Under the pieces are notes generated by a model that had not been told where the DNA came from, made no database searches, and was given only the letters and a program-made list of their open reading frames with translations. Shown piece after piece: positions 38,374-50,425 of a stretch of 64,000 bases of DNA. Numbering within the stretch: position 1 is the first letter of the stretch; each line of letters begins with the position of its first letter. Source of the stretch: Brachypodius melanocephalos (taxonomy: Eukaryota; Chordata; Aves; Passeriformes; Pycnonotidae); NCBI GenBank assembly GCA_013398615.1, contig VZSR01001645.1:62001-126000 (forward strand), given 5' to 3'. The position numbers and the translations under genes are program-made.

Positions 38374-40199
38374 TGGAAAACCTTGCCATCTTCCCACTCC
38401 TCTCTGGGACATTTAATATTCTGTATGTTTTTTTATTAAGCACACAGAAAGTCATACTGAAATAAGTGACTGGAAACTATTTCACTTCTCTCTACAGATA
38501 TTCTCATTTTGTATTACCATCAGATCCTTGACATCTAAATAAGAAATCCTGGTTGTATTTCATATGGGCTGTTACAGAGATTTGCCATACAGAACATACT
38601 TTGCAAATTATTCTCCAATGCTTTTAACTGGATAGTTCAATGCAGCCAGAGGAAAGTGCTTGAGCAAGCCTTATAAAGCAAGAAGCAGTTACAGTTAAAA
38701 CTGCATGTATAAGACACAAGAATTTACACAAATCAAGAAATATCTCAGATCTCAGTCTTACAAGGACCTATCCCAAAGTCTACAGTTAAAAAACAAAACA
38801 AACAGAAAACCAAAACAAAAACACAGAACAAAGACTTTCTCATGAGTGTTTACTACTGTGGGGTGAACTTGAAAGCATAGTCAGAGCTAAGTTCCTCCTT
38901 TAAAGCAAAGTCAGTACAAAAACTCCTAAAAGCAGAAATAGTGCAAGAGTTGGGTTTATTTTCAGTATGAGAACATCAGCACCCAGAACATGACAGCAGC
39001 CAAGGTTAGTTTTACATTTTCTCACTTGAAGAGTGAACACCAGTTACCTCTGGACAATTCATCATCTCACGGAAGTTTCTTTAACACAGGCGATGCATGA
39101 CCGGGGGAAAGTCTGTTTTTCATATGGAGAGAGACAGAGTGTGCAGGGCATCTCCAAAACACAAGTTCTCTTTTCTCTTTACCTGACACAGTTTTTCTTA
39201 AAAGCATGGACTGAGGCACTTGCCAGATCTACTGCACTAAGAAACAAGACGTTTTGCAACACAGTTTTAAACAAAAACACCAATCATTTCACTAGCACAT
39301 AAGTTTGAAAAAGCTACTGCAAGAGCAAAGGATGAATTTCAATTGTTTGTTAAGCTTTTTCAGGTTAAGAGAATCTAGATCAGCAAACCCCCACTAGGAT
39401 TTTTTTTCTCCTTCAAGCTATATGTCTTAAGGAAGAAACCCATTGGAGCTTTTCTGCTAGCTTTCTGTGGTATGTTTTCAAACATCCTCCCTTTTATTTA
39501 TTATTGCAGTTCTTGAGGAGAACTCATAAAAAGATTATGAGGAACTGCTTTCTCTAAAGTTGACAGACATTGTTTCAAGGAAAAGCATATTACCTACTGT
39601 AGTAATACTAGTTAGTGTTTCACCCCACAGTCTCTCTACATCCAAGTAAAAAGGCACTGAGATTACAAGCAAAGAGAAATACCAGTCCTGTGCCTGTGAA
39701 ATTGGTTTATCAATTTAGGACATGAAATCTCTGTCAAGATTACTTCAGATTTCATCTAACTTTTTTTTCACCCAAATTTAGTAACCTCTACATTATTTTA
39801 GGCAAAATGCTTGACTTTTTCCAAAAAAAGAAACAGCTAATACAGAAACTTTTAAGATAATAATGATGATGATAATCTGAGTTGCTACTTCTATTTATTG
39901 TACCAGTGGTTATAATGTGCAAAGAACCCCTGCTACGATTTTTAACAGGCTTGTATGATATGACTTAGAGGTGCACACCTGCCCTTTTGTTACACAGAGA
40001 TCTACTGACCTTAAAAGCCAAGCCTGTTGAACACAACTTTCACCAATGGAGCGTGGTTGCTTAATGACTTAATGGAGGCAGACCATTAGCTTACAAAACA
40101 GCACCGCTCTGCCTACCCAGAGAGAAAGTAGAATTATCCCAGTGGGACAGAGAGAGAGAGTCTAGCAAGGAGAATCCAGGAAATGCCAAGTGCAGGATT

Positions 40200-40700
40200 T
40201 GGATATGCTGAATATATGGCAGGGCAGAAAGAGCAGACATACCTGTGGCCCTGGTGCTGCCCCTCTCCATGGCTCACTCCCTGCCCGTGTGTTAGAGTGG
40301 GCTTCTCAACCAGCCGCACATCCAGCACAGCCTGGCCCGCAGCCAGCTGGGTGACTTCAGCTGCTCCATATTCATATGGCCACAGGAACAGCAGGCAGGG
40401 GACAGCCAGAGGAAATGGAGGGGGCTGCACCCTCTGCTCAGCAATCCCCCTCCAGCGGGCAGAGGGATGGGCAAGGGAGCTGCTCCTTCATGTGGGACCA
40501 GCGCTGGAGTGCCATCGTGCTGGCACCTGCTGTGCCACCTAACACATGGCACAGTTTGGTGCAAGACAACAAAAGACTGACAGACAGACATCCCCCTCCC
40601 TGCTGGGTAGCTGTTCACTGTTGACACACCAAGGCACTTACAAGGCAGCCACCTCCTCAGCCTCACCATCGAGCACCTCGCACAGACACTCGACAAGCAG
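40200..40700. other. GC-rich stretch with overlapping open frames
   Basis: This block is GC-richer than its flanks and carries several overlapping open frames of 80-134 codons on both strands. None shows a domain I know, and the overlap on both strands points to low stop density rather than coding. I see no exon with matching splice sites for GAB1 here. Confidence 0.35.
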
Positions 40701-42909
40701 AACCTCCCCGTGGTAAAGGGTAAGATTGGAGAGGTGGAATTTTAAAAGGCCTTGGAACTTTCAAAGGGTGATAAAATGCACCAAATTCCTGCAATAAATT
40801 ATCTTGCACATTCTCAGCTATTTCCTGATACACGAGCTGTTCAGTCAAAAACTTAAAGGTCAAATTTGCATCAATAGCCTCGCCAAAAAGTTTTCTACAG
40901 AGAAGGGAAAGGAGGAGGAAAGGCTAAAGAAGCAGACATGAAAATAAGAAACCAGAATCTTTATTTTATGCAAGATAAAGTCACTTGCAGTGCAGAATCA
41001 GCCTGAAGGGGTGAGTTATTAGCCTTGTTTTAACCAATATGCTCTTATCTCTAAGCCTTTCTAATTAGCAATATTCTTCCCTCCAGTGTTACTTAGAAAT
41101 CCACCTTTCTTTAAAAAGAGGGGAGGGGGATTAATGACTGTCTCGGTTTTAATCCTTCCTCACACTCCCACACAGAGACCTTTTTCTTTCTTAAGGACAC
41201 TTCACAAGTACTTCATTATGTTATTTTTTTTTTTGTGCCCAGTATATATAAGACAACTACTTGCCATTTTTAACTCATTCAAGCTGCAGCCAAGGATCTT
41301 GCCACAGAAAATTAGGCACACTGCTGTTAAAAAAGTCTCTGAATACTTAGAGCTATAATGGTATGCTTAAGAAAGCAAACACATGAAAATGCCAATTGTA
41401 ACTTCTTACTTATGTCACTTGCAGATTTCTAATGAGTCCACATGGGTTTGATTTGTTTCCGTTTTTTTATATTTCCTTTAAATGAAGGAGAAATGGAAGC
41501 ACCTGTATTTTCTACAACCAGCATACTCCAATAAGAAAACTGAAAGTCTTAATTACTCAAACCTGTCTAGTTCACAATTAATCAAGAATGCACAACACGA
41601 AAATGTTCCACATTCAACCAGCTGGTATTTTAGTGAGATCACATTTATATCAAAGATGATATGCTACAACACCCAGATGGGGAAGAAAAAAAAAAGCACA
41701 GCCACATGTATGCCTTATTTTCACACCTCATACTGTCAATAAACACTTTAAAAGCAAAACATTCAAAAAGAAAAACCCTGTCTCTTAATGGAACCTGGCA
41801 CTGTGATTTGCAAAGTAAACAGAACACATTTAAAGCTGTTACAATTTAGTTTTGCAGTGCTCAAATCGTCATAAGCCATGCACAACTAACATCCAAGAAG
41901 GAAGAGTTCCTAGTAGCACAGTTTCCAGGTTGCCATTTCATTCTCCTTGGCTTCCCCTCCAGAGAAAACCGGCAAGGTATGTCCCAGCATCACTTGTGCC
42001 CGTCATACAGCAGTGCAGCTGTGCCACCTGGTACTTGTGCAGAAAGGCCAAACTCTGTTCAGCCCTTCCCTCCCCACAGCAGAAGCAGAGGAATACCAAG
42101 AACCCAGCACATTTTTTGCACCTTGCTTCAGCTCTCCTCTGTAAGGTCACCATTTTCCCTGGGGACACAGATTTGCACCTAAGAAAAAAAAAAACCTGTT
42201 ACCACCAGGTGCTGTGATCCACCAGAAAGTAATACTGAAATTCCCCAAGAGAACAGATTCAGCCCAGCTGACAGCAACTGTAGGTCTGAATGACATATTA
42301 AAAAGCAATCAAGCTGATTACATTATGTATCAAAACATGGTTAAGTGGTACAGTGCAGTTTTGCTGCAATGTTAAAAGAACATCTGATCTTCCTCTGAAG
42401 AAATACAGTTTCTCTGTCAAGATACTGGCAGGGAAAAAAAGATGAAAAAACTGCAGTGGAAGAAACAGGGTTTTGTCAACAGTTTGTGGATTATAAGTCT
42501 AAGTCTACCCACACCCAGTGAAAGCTTTATGGAAGCAAAGGGTGAATTTAATGACCTGGCTTTAAGAAGATGGAAGAGACTGTAATATTACAAAGTCCTC
42601 CTATTCGTTTTGGCTTTTCTTGTTTGTATTCTTAGGTGCAAGTTACTCCCACCACTCCCTTCTGAGCAGGTGTAGGCTCACTCCTAAAACTCCCAGTAAG
42701 CCTCTTCTCCTCAGAAGCACAGCCTGGCTGCTGCAGGCCAGCTACTCTCCAGGTTTCTGTACTCAGAGCCCAAGATAAGAACAAAAGTTTCTGTAAGAAG
42801 CAGGAGCATTCGTCACATCAAGAGAAGGAATCCAGCAGAGATAAGCAACGGCAGAGAAAGAAGTCCACCTGCATACCTTCTTCTACACCATTTTTCCTGA
42901 AAGTGTCAA

Positions 42910-43267
42910 TGTGCTGCTTTTGGCTGGGCTAGAGTTCATTTTTTTCATAGCAGCTGGTATGGGGTTATACATATTGAATTTGTGCTGGAAGCAGTGTTGA
43001 TAACAGGGATGTTTTTGCTATTGCTGACAGGTTTTACACAGAGCCTTTTCTGCCTCTCACCCCAGCCCACCAGTGAGAGGGGTGGGGATGCACAAGGAGC
43101 TGGGAGGGGACACAGCCAGGACAGCTGACCCCGACTGACCAAAGGGATGCATGCTCCAGGCTATGCTCAGCACATAAAGGGGAGGGAAGAAGAAAGAAGG
43201 AGGGATGCTCTGTCTTCCCAAGTAAGTGTTACATAACACGGTTGCCAGCTGGGCTTAAACCAGGACA
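42910..43267 (+). mobile_element. Solo LTR of an avian endogenous retrovirus, internally shortened
   Basis: The segment starts TGTGCTGCTTTTGGCTGGGC and ends GGGCTTAAACCAGGACA, the TG...CA ends of a common bird LTR family. Between them it keeps the order AGCTGGTATGGGG, GTGTTGATAACA, GGACACAGCCAGGACAGCTG and GACCAAAGGGATGC, then a TATA-like CACATAAAGG near 43171. Flanking GTCAA (42905-42909) and GTCAC (43268-43272) form a 5-bp target duplication with one mismatch, as expected for an ERVL-type insertion. The part that normally follows GTCTTCCCAAGTAA, with the polyadenylation region, seems largely missing, so this copy probably suffered an internal deletion. There are no viral genes. Confidence 0.85.
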
Positions 43268-45779
43268 GTCACTGGAGGAGACTGCAGAGCTGCACTGTGG
43301 ATGTGCCACCTTTCTGCTGCAGACAGAAACATCCACACACATTCCCTCCCAGCAACTACAAACTCTGGGAGCTGCCCCACGTGTGGAAGGACCACTTTGA
43401 CCCAGAAAAGAGGGGAGTTAGCTTAGGAGGAAAGGACACTGTCAGAACTTCACCTGCCTTTCCAAATGCAAAGGCTGGCCTTCACCTGAACAACAAACTT
43501 TTGATCCCTAGTAAGTTCGCCCTAACAAGGAAGCATCTACTGGACACACAAGCCAGACACCAATAAGATGACCAAGTTCCTCAGCCAATAGCATCACAAC
43601 ATGCTGAGGATGACCCCAGATAGCCTTGGTTATCCAAATTGACAATATAGTGTCATGATTTTAAATGGGAGCTCTCCTTCTATTTTCAATTGAAAATTTT
43701 CCACTTCAAGTTTCCTCCAAATTTTGGAAACTTGACTAAGAGAGACAGTTTAAGTCAAAACAGCTGCAGAGAGAGATACATTACAAGTTTGTACACACTT
43801 CTGCATACTTTTGCATTAGTGCTTTTAACGTGGTATGGCTTTTTCTTTGAAGGCCTAGAGAAACTTAAAAGTAATATTGTGAATATCAAACTTATGCTTG
43901 GATTCAATGCAGGGTAAAGATTAATTAGCAGTATAAAAGTATGCTTTGTTGGACCACCACCAAGTGTATTTGTGAACCTCACAAAACTCCAGAACTGTAT
44001 TTCTGAGGCTCTGCTGTTGTAGCCCAGGGGGCACATGCATTAATTTGCCCTCAGGTGGTTTGCATCCACAGGTTAAAAAATACTTCTGTCACTCACACAG
44101 CATTTGGACCAGCGAGAACTCAGCACCCCACAGTCTGCTTTTTTAGAACCGGCTTTTTTCCTTTTTTCTTTCCTGTTTTTAACCCAAAAGGGTGATTCCT
44201 CTTGTGAAGAGCAATGCCACAAAATAGCTCTCAAGTCTAAGGCACTCCCACATTGCAATTCCAAAATGCAGACTTTTGTGGGCAGCCGAGAAGATACAAC
44301 AAGAATGTAACTATTAAGGCAAGACTTTTCTCCCAACATACCAGCCTGTGAGTCCCGTACAGAGTCTTGCACCACATCTGTGGAATAAAATGCAAAAAAA
44401 GTAATTTTCCAAGGAAAATAAGAAAGATTATGTCCCACAAAGCTCTCTGCAGCCAGCAGGGGAGTGGATGTCTCCTTTTCCTACATAGCAAGTAAGAGAC
44501 TACCAAAGGAGCACTTAAATCAGCCAGCATACCAACACATCAACACGCAAAGTTTCCCTTTTCAGCACTGAAAAAAACCCCCAAGAAAAATCCCAGCAAA
44601 AACAAACACACACACACAAAACAAAAAAAGGGAATTCTGCTTCCATGCATCAGGCCTGAGCAGGAATATTCACTAATGATGGCTTCTGACTCCAGCAATA
44701 ACTTCAACAGAAAAGTTGTTCCAAGTTATTTTTTGAGCTATTCAATCAAAAGTCTTTGCATTTAATATCATGATCCAACAAATTAATTTCTTCCCAAAAC
44801 TCCACCCTTCTCTCCATGCCAAAAGTTCACAATTCTGAAATTCTAGCCCCATCCTGGATTAACAATTCATTGCTCTGTCACCAAGTCATATTTCGCAAGC
44901 TGCCTTCAGTGTATCTGTGGCAAGAATCTTCTATAAAATCCTGAACTGCCAAAACCTGCTCTGATATTCCCACTCCACTTGCTCCACTCTCATTCAAGAC
45001 TTCAGTGCAGCCAGAAAGCAAAGACAAGGAAAGGGCATCCCTGCCAGGAGTCCAGGTATTTTTCTGCTATGGCAACTGAGTTCTCTATCGATTCAAATTG
45101 AAAGATTCATAACATGTCAGTAAGTTTGAAATGGAATCAATAAAGCTATTTGTCTCATTTCATTCTTGCCTCATGAATGAAGGAAAAAGAACAACTACTA
45201 ATTAGAGATCAGTCTACCAAGTGCTGCAGATCGTGTAACTTTTGGTATATATAGTGATAAGAATAAACAAGGAAATCCTTCAGAGCATAGCAATCATTGT
45301 TATAACAAATATGTAATTTCTCTACAAATGTGCTAGTGTCTCTATGTTCTTCAATACTTTAAATTTTATTCCTGTAGATGGTTCTCAAACAGAGTGAAAG
45401 CTGTAGACAATCTGAAATTTAAAGACTGAAAAAGAGCATTTGATTTCAGGCTTCCGAATTATTTTTTACACGATAGCATGAAATTGAAAGATGGAAGATT
45501 TTAAATAGCAAAGCTATCTGGAAATGAAGCTTTTAAGGAACAACATGACAAAGGAAGTGTATTTATAGGTTTGAAAACAGGGGTGGGGGGGAAAACACTG
45601 AAGCAGCTGAAGCAGCATGTTTTTTCCACAGAAAAAAACAATAAAATAGGAGGAATAAGCAGATAGAGAAGAAAGTAAAGTAGTTAAAACCAAGGCTGTA
45701 GTACTTAACTTATTCCTATCCCAGGTATCATGAAATTGTTGCTGCTTTTTGTTTTTACTTTAAAACTAGTGCTTTCCTT

Positions 45780-46420
45780 TCCCCCCTACCTGATCCAGTT
45801 TTCGTAAGCGCCTTTCCCAGTTTTCATAATTAAACCCATTAAATAAATAATTATTCGGCTATGACGCATGTTGCTATGGCAAGGGCTGCGATAGCGAGGA
45901 TTCGAGCTTTTATGACTTCACTACAAGGTCACGGAGAAGCCGGTGAGCAAGAAAAACGTGTGGTGAAAAAAGGCCATTCCCATTAACACACGCTGCGAGG
46001 AAAGACAGCCAGATGGAGTAGGTGGCTGCACCTTGCAGAGTGCTCTAAGGGAGAGTGTTTCATCTTTCACTCCAGCCTGTGCACCAAGTCACAGGAGGAG
46101 GAGAGATGTCACTGCTGGCTGCCCCATCCTCCTGGTTTTGTCTGGCGGCTCCGTCAGTGCGGCGCTCCAGCGGCGCGCAAGGCCCCAGGGCCACATCCAT
46201 CCATTCATCTGCCCGCTAACCCAGCCAGAGCGCTCTTTTGCCTTTCAAAGTATCCAGAAAAATACTGCAAGACTGTGATCTTTAACGAGTAGGTGCTCCT
46301 TTGCCAGGTAACTTTAAAGCGGCGCTCGAGGAAGATAAACACAACGGCCTGGAACGCGGGCATCTCCAATCCCAGCAGCATCCAGCCCAGGTGGGAGAAA
46401 CCCGGCAAGGTTCACAAGCA
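45780..46420. other. CpG-enriched block in intron 1, candidate regulatory region
   Basis: CpGs are dense compared with the rest of the window. Examples are CGAGGATTCGAG, GCGGCTCCGTCAGTGCGGCG, CCAGCGGCGCGC, AGCGGCGCTCGAGG and AACGCGGG. The left part contains an RFX X-box-like palindrome and a CRE-like site (45862-45883) and an orphan-receptor-like CAAGGTCA. On the minus strand a donor-like CAG|GTAGGG sits at 45790/45789. It may be an enhancer, or an alternative promoter with a first exon on the GAB1 strand. No open frame here has a recognisable domain. Confidence 0.45.
45862..45883. promoter_or_regulatory. RFX X-box-like palindrome adjoining a CRE-like motif
   Basis: GTTGCTATGGCAAG (45870-45883) matches the palindromic RFX X-box GTTGCCATGGCAAC at 12 of 14 positions, with GTTGC and GGCAA intact. 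Immediately left is TGACGCAT (45862-45869), one base from a CRE/ATF octamer. Their contact and the CpG-rich context support a bound element. Binding itself is inferred. Confidence 0.5.
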
Positions 46421-48195
46421 AAGCAGCAGTGCCAGCCCAAGGCAGAGGGGTAGGAACTTCTGGGGATTCCCTGAGGACAGTCAGACACACTTGGTGGTCT
46501 CCTTGGAAAGTCGTGCATGGAGTAAGGCAGAGCTCCACAGCAGGGGAGGGGGGTGCAGCAAGCAGCCTCCAGCCCTACACCCAGCAGGGCTGAGGGGGGA
46601 GAAGAAAAGTTGCCCTCACATTTCTGACGAAACTTCCTCCCCAAACAGTTAGAAACCACTGTTGCTGAAGGCCTTGACTTAGGAGAAAGAATCTTCAGTG
46701 AGTGGCCACTGACAGCATGGTGCCCTCCAGGTGACAAAGGCCAGACAGGCACAAACACGTCTCTAACCAGAAATGTAACCAAGCTAAAGCAAGGTGCCTC
46801 TAACTTGTTGCTATTTTTACCAGTAAATCTTGTCCTAAAAATATTTGCGTGGGGGAGGAGGGAAAAAAAAATAAAGGAGGATTTAGTGGGGTGTCAACTA
46901 AGAACTTCTCATCAAATGCATGCATGTATTCGAAAGCAAATAAAGCACTTTGATGCTGCTTGGCGGTGATGTCTACAACTCAGCAGAGAGGACAGGCAGG
47001 CAGACTCTCACACTAACACAAGAGGTGGGAGATTCAAAACTGCAGATGAAGAAAGCACACACTTGTACTGAACTTTCAAAACAAGTTATTCCAGTTTAAC
47101 ATTTTTCTTCCTGAACTGACATGGCATAAGTAAGAACCAATGAACTAATGAAATGCAAAGCTTATCCCGAAGCCTGAAAGTATTATAATTGTGCTGTGCT
47201 TTGCTAATTTTAGAAGACGAAGAAGAATGACTACACTATAATAAGTCAAATGTAAATATACAAGGCCACTCAATCACCCACAGTGCATGCAGCCCACATT
47301 ACTCAATTCTTCTCTGCATCCTCTCAGTTTAAGGCAGTAGGAGCAGCAAGGAATTCCTCTACTATCTCCAGTTTGCTAGATAAACCTATTCTACTCCAGA
47401 GTAAGTTTAAAATTTACCAGTCACAATTTCCCTTACTTCGAGGCTGAGCTTCTGCCTGTAGGTTTCTCAACACACAGGCATGTCAGACAGTGCAATATAG
47501 AATTGTAAAGTCTAATGCCTTCACAGTGCTCCGTGCCCCTCGCTGGCTCCACCAGCACCTCTGAATCCCAGGGAAAGCCAGATTTTCATCCCTATGGTAC
47601 CCACACACTGAGCTAACATCACTATAGTCTGAAGACAGCAGTTTCTTATGTGGCACAAAAATAATTGGACTGAAAATTCAAATAATGAAAAAAAAAAAAA
47701 GCAACCCACCAAAAAAACCCAAACTAATGAGAAGTTTCAAATGAGGGAACATCTTCCCTTCTAGCTACTATTCCCAGATAAAAATCACTATGGGTCATGG
47801 CCTGTCCTGTTATAAAAGCAGCATTTTGCACAAACCTTCTTCCTGTAATACAGATTATGGAGGTCAGATAACTGCTCAGAAATACTGAGACACAAGCCAC
47901 ATGGTAAACTATACATAAATGTATGCTCACTATCTCCACTTTAAGTTACCCCTAAGCAACTCTGAACAATCCATCCCAAGCAAACTATGATAAGCACATT
48001 AGGAAGGCTATCAAAACAGGAAAAGTCGGGAAAATCAAAGATTATGAAGCTACATTTATTCCAACCTTTTGGGAGAGTAGGGAGGGCAAAATAAAAAAAA
48101 AACCTCTGGAAATGTATTGCTTCAGTAGAGCTATATTTTTAGGTTTGTGATTAAATTTTATCATTGCTTTCATGTTAAAATTAAAATATTTCATT

Positions 48196-48230
48196 TTTCT
48201 GTGACAGAAATACTAATCAAATATTTCTGT
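48196..48230. repeat. Alternating inverted repeats (TTTCTGT / ACAGAAATA / TATTTCTGT)
   Basis: TTTCTGT, G, ACAGAAA forms a perfect 7-bp palindrome. Its right arm, extended to ACAGAAATA, is also perfectly complementary to TATTTCTGT nine bases further on. The middle arm can therefore pair with either side. Confidence 0.75.
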
Positions 48231-49024
48231 TTTATCAAAGTATTTTTCTACAAAGGTCAATAATCAATGGATTATAATTAAATATTTCAATTTATCTAGA
48301 TAACAATTCCAAATAACTCTCTTGAGGGAAATGTCAACTCTTATGAGAAACTTCAAACAAACAAATATTACATACTAATGTTCAAAAGGGACAACAAAAA
48401 GCAATTCTAGGCACCAAAGCCACAAATTTTTACAGCAGACCTGATTCTATAGCTGAAGCAGTTCTCATGAACAAAACTGGCAAGAAATACATTAACTGAA
48501 GGACTTGGTTCACAACCAGACTAATTTCATGTTTTACTGTTCAGCACAACAGCGATCAACTCACAGTAGCTCTGATTAACTGGCTCACTTGAAAAATTCT
48601 TTCCTAGATTTTGCTTCGTATTAACTCATGAAGCTTAGTCCAAGAGGAAAAGAAAATTTTCCTTAGCATTGGAAGTGTTATGCACAAATGACTACTACAT
48701 TGTTATTACACTAGACCTTTTCAGTGAAAGAAGCTGTTCGTAGTAGCTATATTATATGAAATACCAAAAATATTGTGATGAACTCCGAAAGGTCACCAGA
48801 AGACCAATAAGGCAGTGAGCTTGGGAAAGGGGTTTAAGAAAAAGAACAGTAAGTCACATCATTTGATACGAACTGTCTATCAACACATTTTCACTACATT
48901 TCAGAAAATCTGCAACTCCCATTTGCCTCTGTCAGCAACTCAGGTCCCTTGATTTATCTTTTAATACAAAAGGCTGGTATTTACGGTATTTTTTGAGTGT
49001 GCCTGATTTCCCGCAATCTGGAGG

Positions 49025-49046
49025 AAAAAAAAAAAAAAAAAAAAAA
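49025..49046 (+). repeat. Poly(A) run, 22 bp
   Basis: Uninterrupted A run between TCTGGAGG and GATATC. Confidence 0.95.
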
Positions 49047-49678
49047 GATATCATCATTCTGAGGTGTGTCTGAAAAGCTCTGAGATTTCATGTGCCATTA
49101 GTGTGTCACAGCACAGGGGCATATTTTGTTAATGCTATGTAAGATATTACAGTGCATTCATGTAGCTCTGCAGACTCTAGCACACTCACCCAACAAGACA
49201 GGCGAGTTTGGCTTATACAATACGTAAACAAGCCTTAGAGCAAACATGCAGTAGAACAAGTTGAAACATTGGTTACATTAGTTAAACCTCATTACACCTG
49301 AGTAGCCTCTTCATTTCCAGTTATTCCCATTAAGAACACTGCAAGATCAGAAAATAACAAGTCATCACCTTCTCCAGCCCCCTCCCAGACTCCCCTTCCA
49401 GGAATCCTTTGCACAGATTGATGCAGAAGAACAATTGGAGAGTGCACAAACAGGTCTGGACCACTTCCAATTTGCTTTCTCATCGATATGCAGACAGCTC
49501 TATCTTTTTGCCCCCATCAGGGTCATTGCAAAACCCAAAACATGCAGCCTGGTCAGTTTTAGCTCAACCAGCAGCAGCCCTGGGTGCCTTGATCTGTGTC
49601 ACTGTGTGCAGGATCCTGGTGAGGGGGCTCATGCAAGTATTTCCTCTTGGACAGCACCAGTCTTGGATTACTTCATCA

Positions 49679-49742
49679 AATCACGGAATATTCTGAGTTG
49701 GAAGGGGTGGCACATGGATACAGGGCTTATCTCCTGTGCACA
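49679..49742 (-). mobile_element. CR1 LINE 3' tip, reverse orientation
   Basis: AATCACGGAATATTCTGAGT followed by TGGAAGGGG is the reverse-oriented 3' end of an avian CR1. The next bases (ATGGATACAGGGC and TCCTGTGCACAG) still follow the CR1 tail loosely, and then similarity ends. It is a severely 5'-truncated copy, as is normal for CR1. Confidence 0.65.
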
Positions 49743-50173
49743 GTAATTAATTCTGCTTTGTCACACATCATTCTTAGAGAATTTCTCAAAGACTTGTGAA
49801 AATAGAAAGCAGTAGTTCCAGTGGCCATGTCACCACTGTAAATGTATCTTCCAGCTCCAAATCACTTCAGACTTGCCTGACACAGTTTGGGAGACAAGTA
49901 CTTGATAGGGGCACAGTCCAGGGAAGACACAACTGATGCTGTCAAAGCACCTGAACTCCAAAGCTTTCTACCCCTTTCAGATGAAGGAATGCATTCCACT
50001 GAAAATTCTATTGCCTTCAGGTTTTGTTATATTAAAAATAAAAATTTTTAAAAACCTAATTATTTTATTATTAGAGCAGTGAGATCATCAAATGAAAGAA
50101 AATTTGGCTGTATAGTTAAAACTGCATTCCTTCAGGGGTCAGCTTTCATATTTGTGTTTGCTTTAATATCTCA

Positions 50174-50425
50174 GTGGAATTCAAACCACGCACTCTATTT
50201 GGGGCTTTACTGAAGGATGACCACAAAGAAATTTTGCAGCTGATACAGAGGACAGCAGCTTATCTTGGCAGCGCTCCCAAAAGAGCAGAGATAATTCCCA
50301 TGCTCACCAGTCTCTACTCTCTCTCAATTGTTCCTATGCACAAATTCAAGCCATTTTGGCCTTCATGGATCTCCATATGGGCAAAGTCCAAATTACAAAG
50401 GATTCTCCTAATCTGCCCAGATTAG
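50174..50425 (+). mobile_element. Possible L2-like reverse-transcriptase C-terminal fragment
   Basis: An uninterrupted 83-codon frame reads LQLIQRTAAYLGSAPKRAEI followed by IPMLTSLYSLSIV and HKFKPF. This resembles the block after the catalytic domain in L2/CR1-superfamily LINEs, which in many animals runs LQxxQNAAARLxTGxxRxxHITPVLxSLHWLPVxFRIDFK. The match covers about 45 residues in sense orientation and then fades. If real it is a very old insertion, and the lack of stops is then surprising. It may also be chance similarity. Confidence 0.38.

Noticed and set aside
39855..39880. TGATGATGATAA followed by CTGA as a C/D-box snoRNA
   Set aside because: The C- and D-like boxes are only a few bases apart with no terminal stem or guide region.
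40134..40696. Cluster of overlapping open frames on both strands
   Set aside because: GC-rich region with few stops; frames overlap on both strands and no splice-compatible exon is evident.
46282..46782. 166-codon minus-strand open frame beside the CpG block
   Set aside because: Cys/Pro/Ser-rich low-stop-density translation with overlapping frames on the other strand and no homology I recognise.
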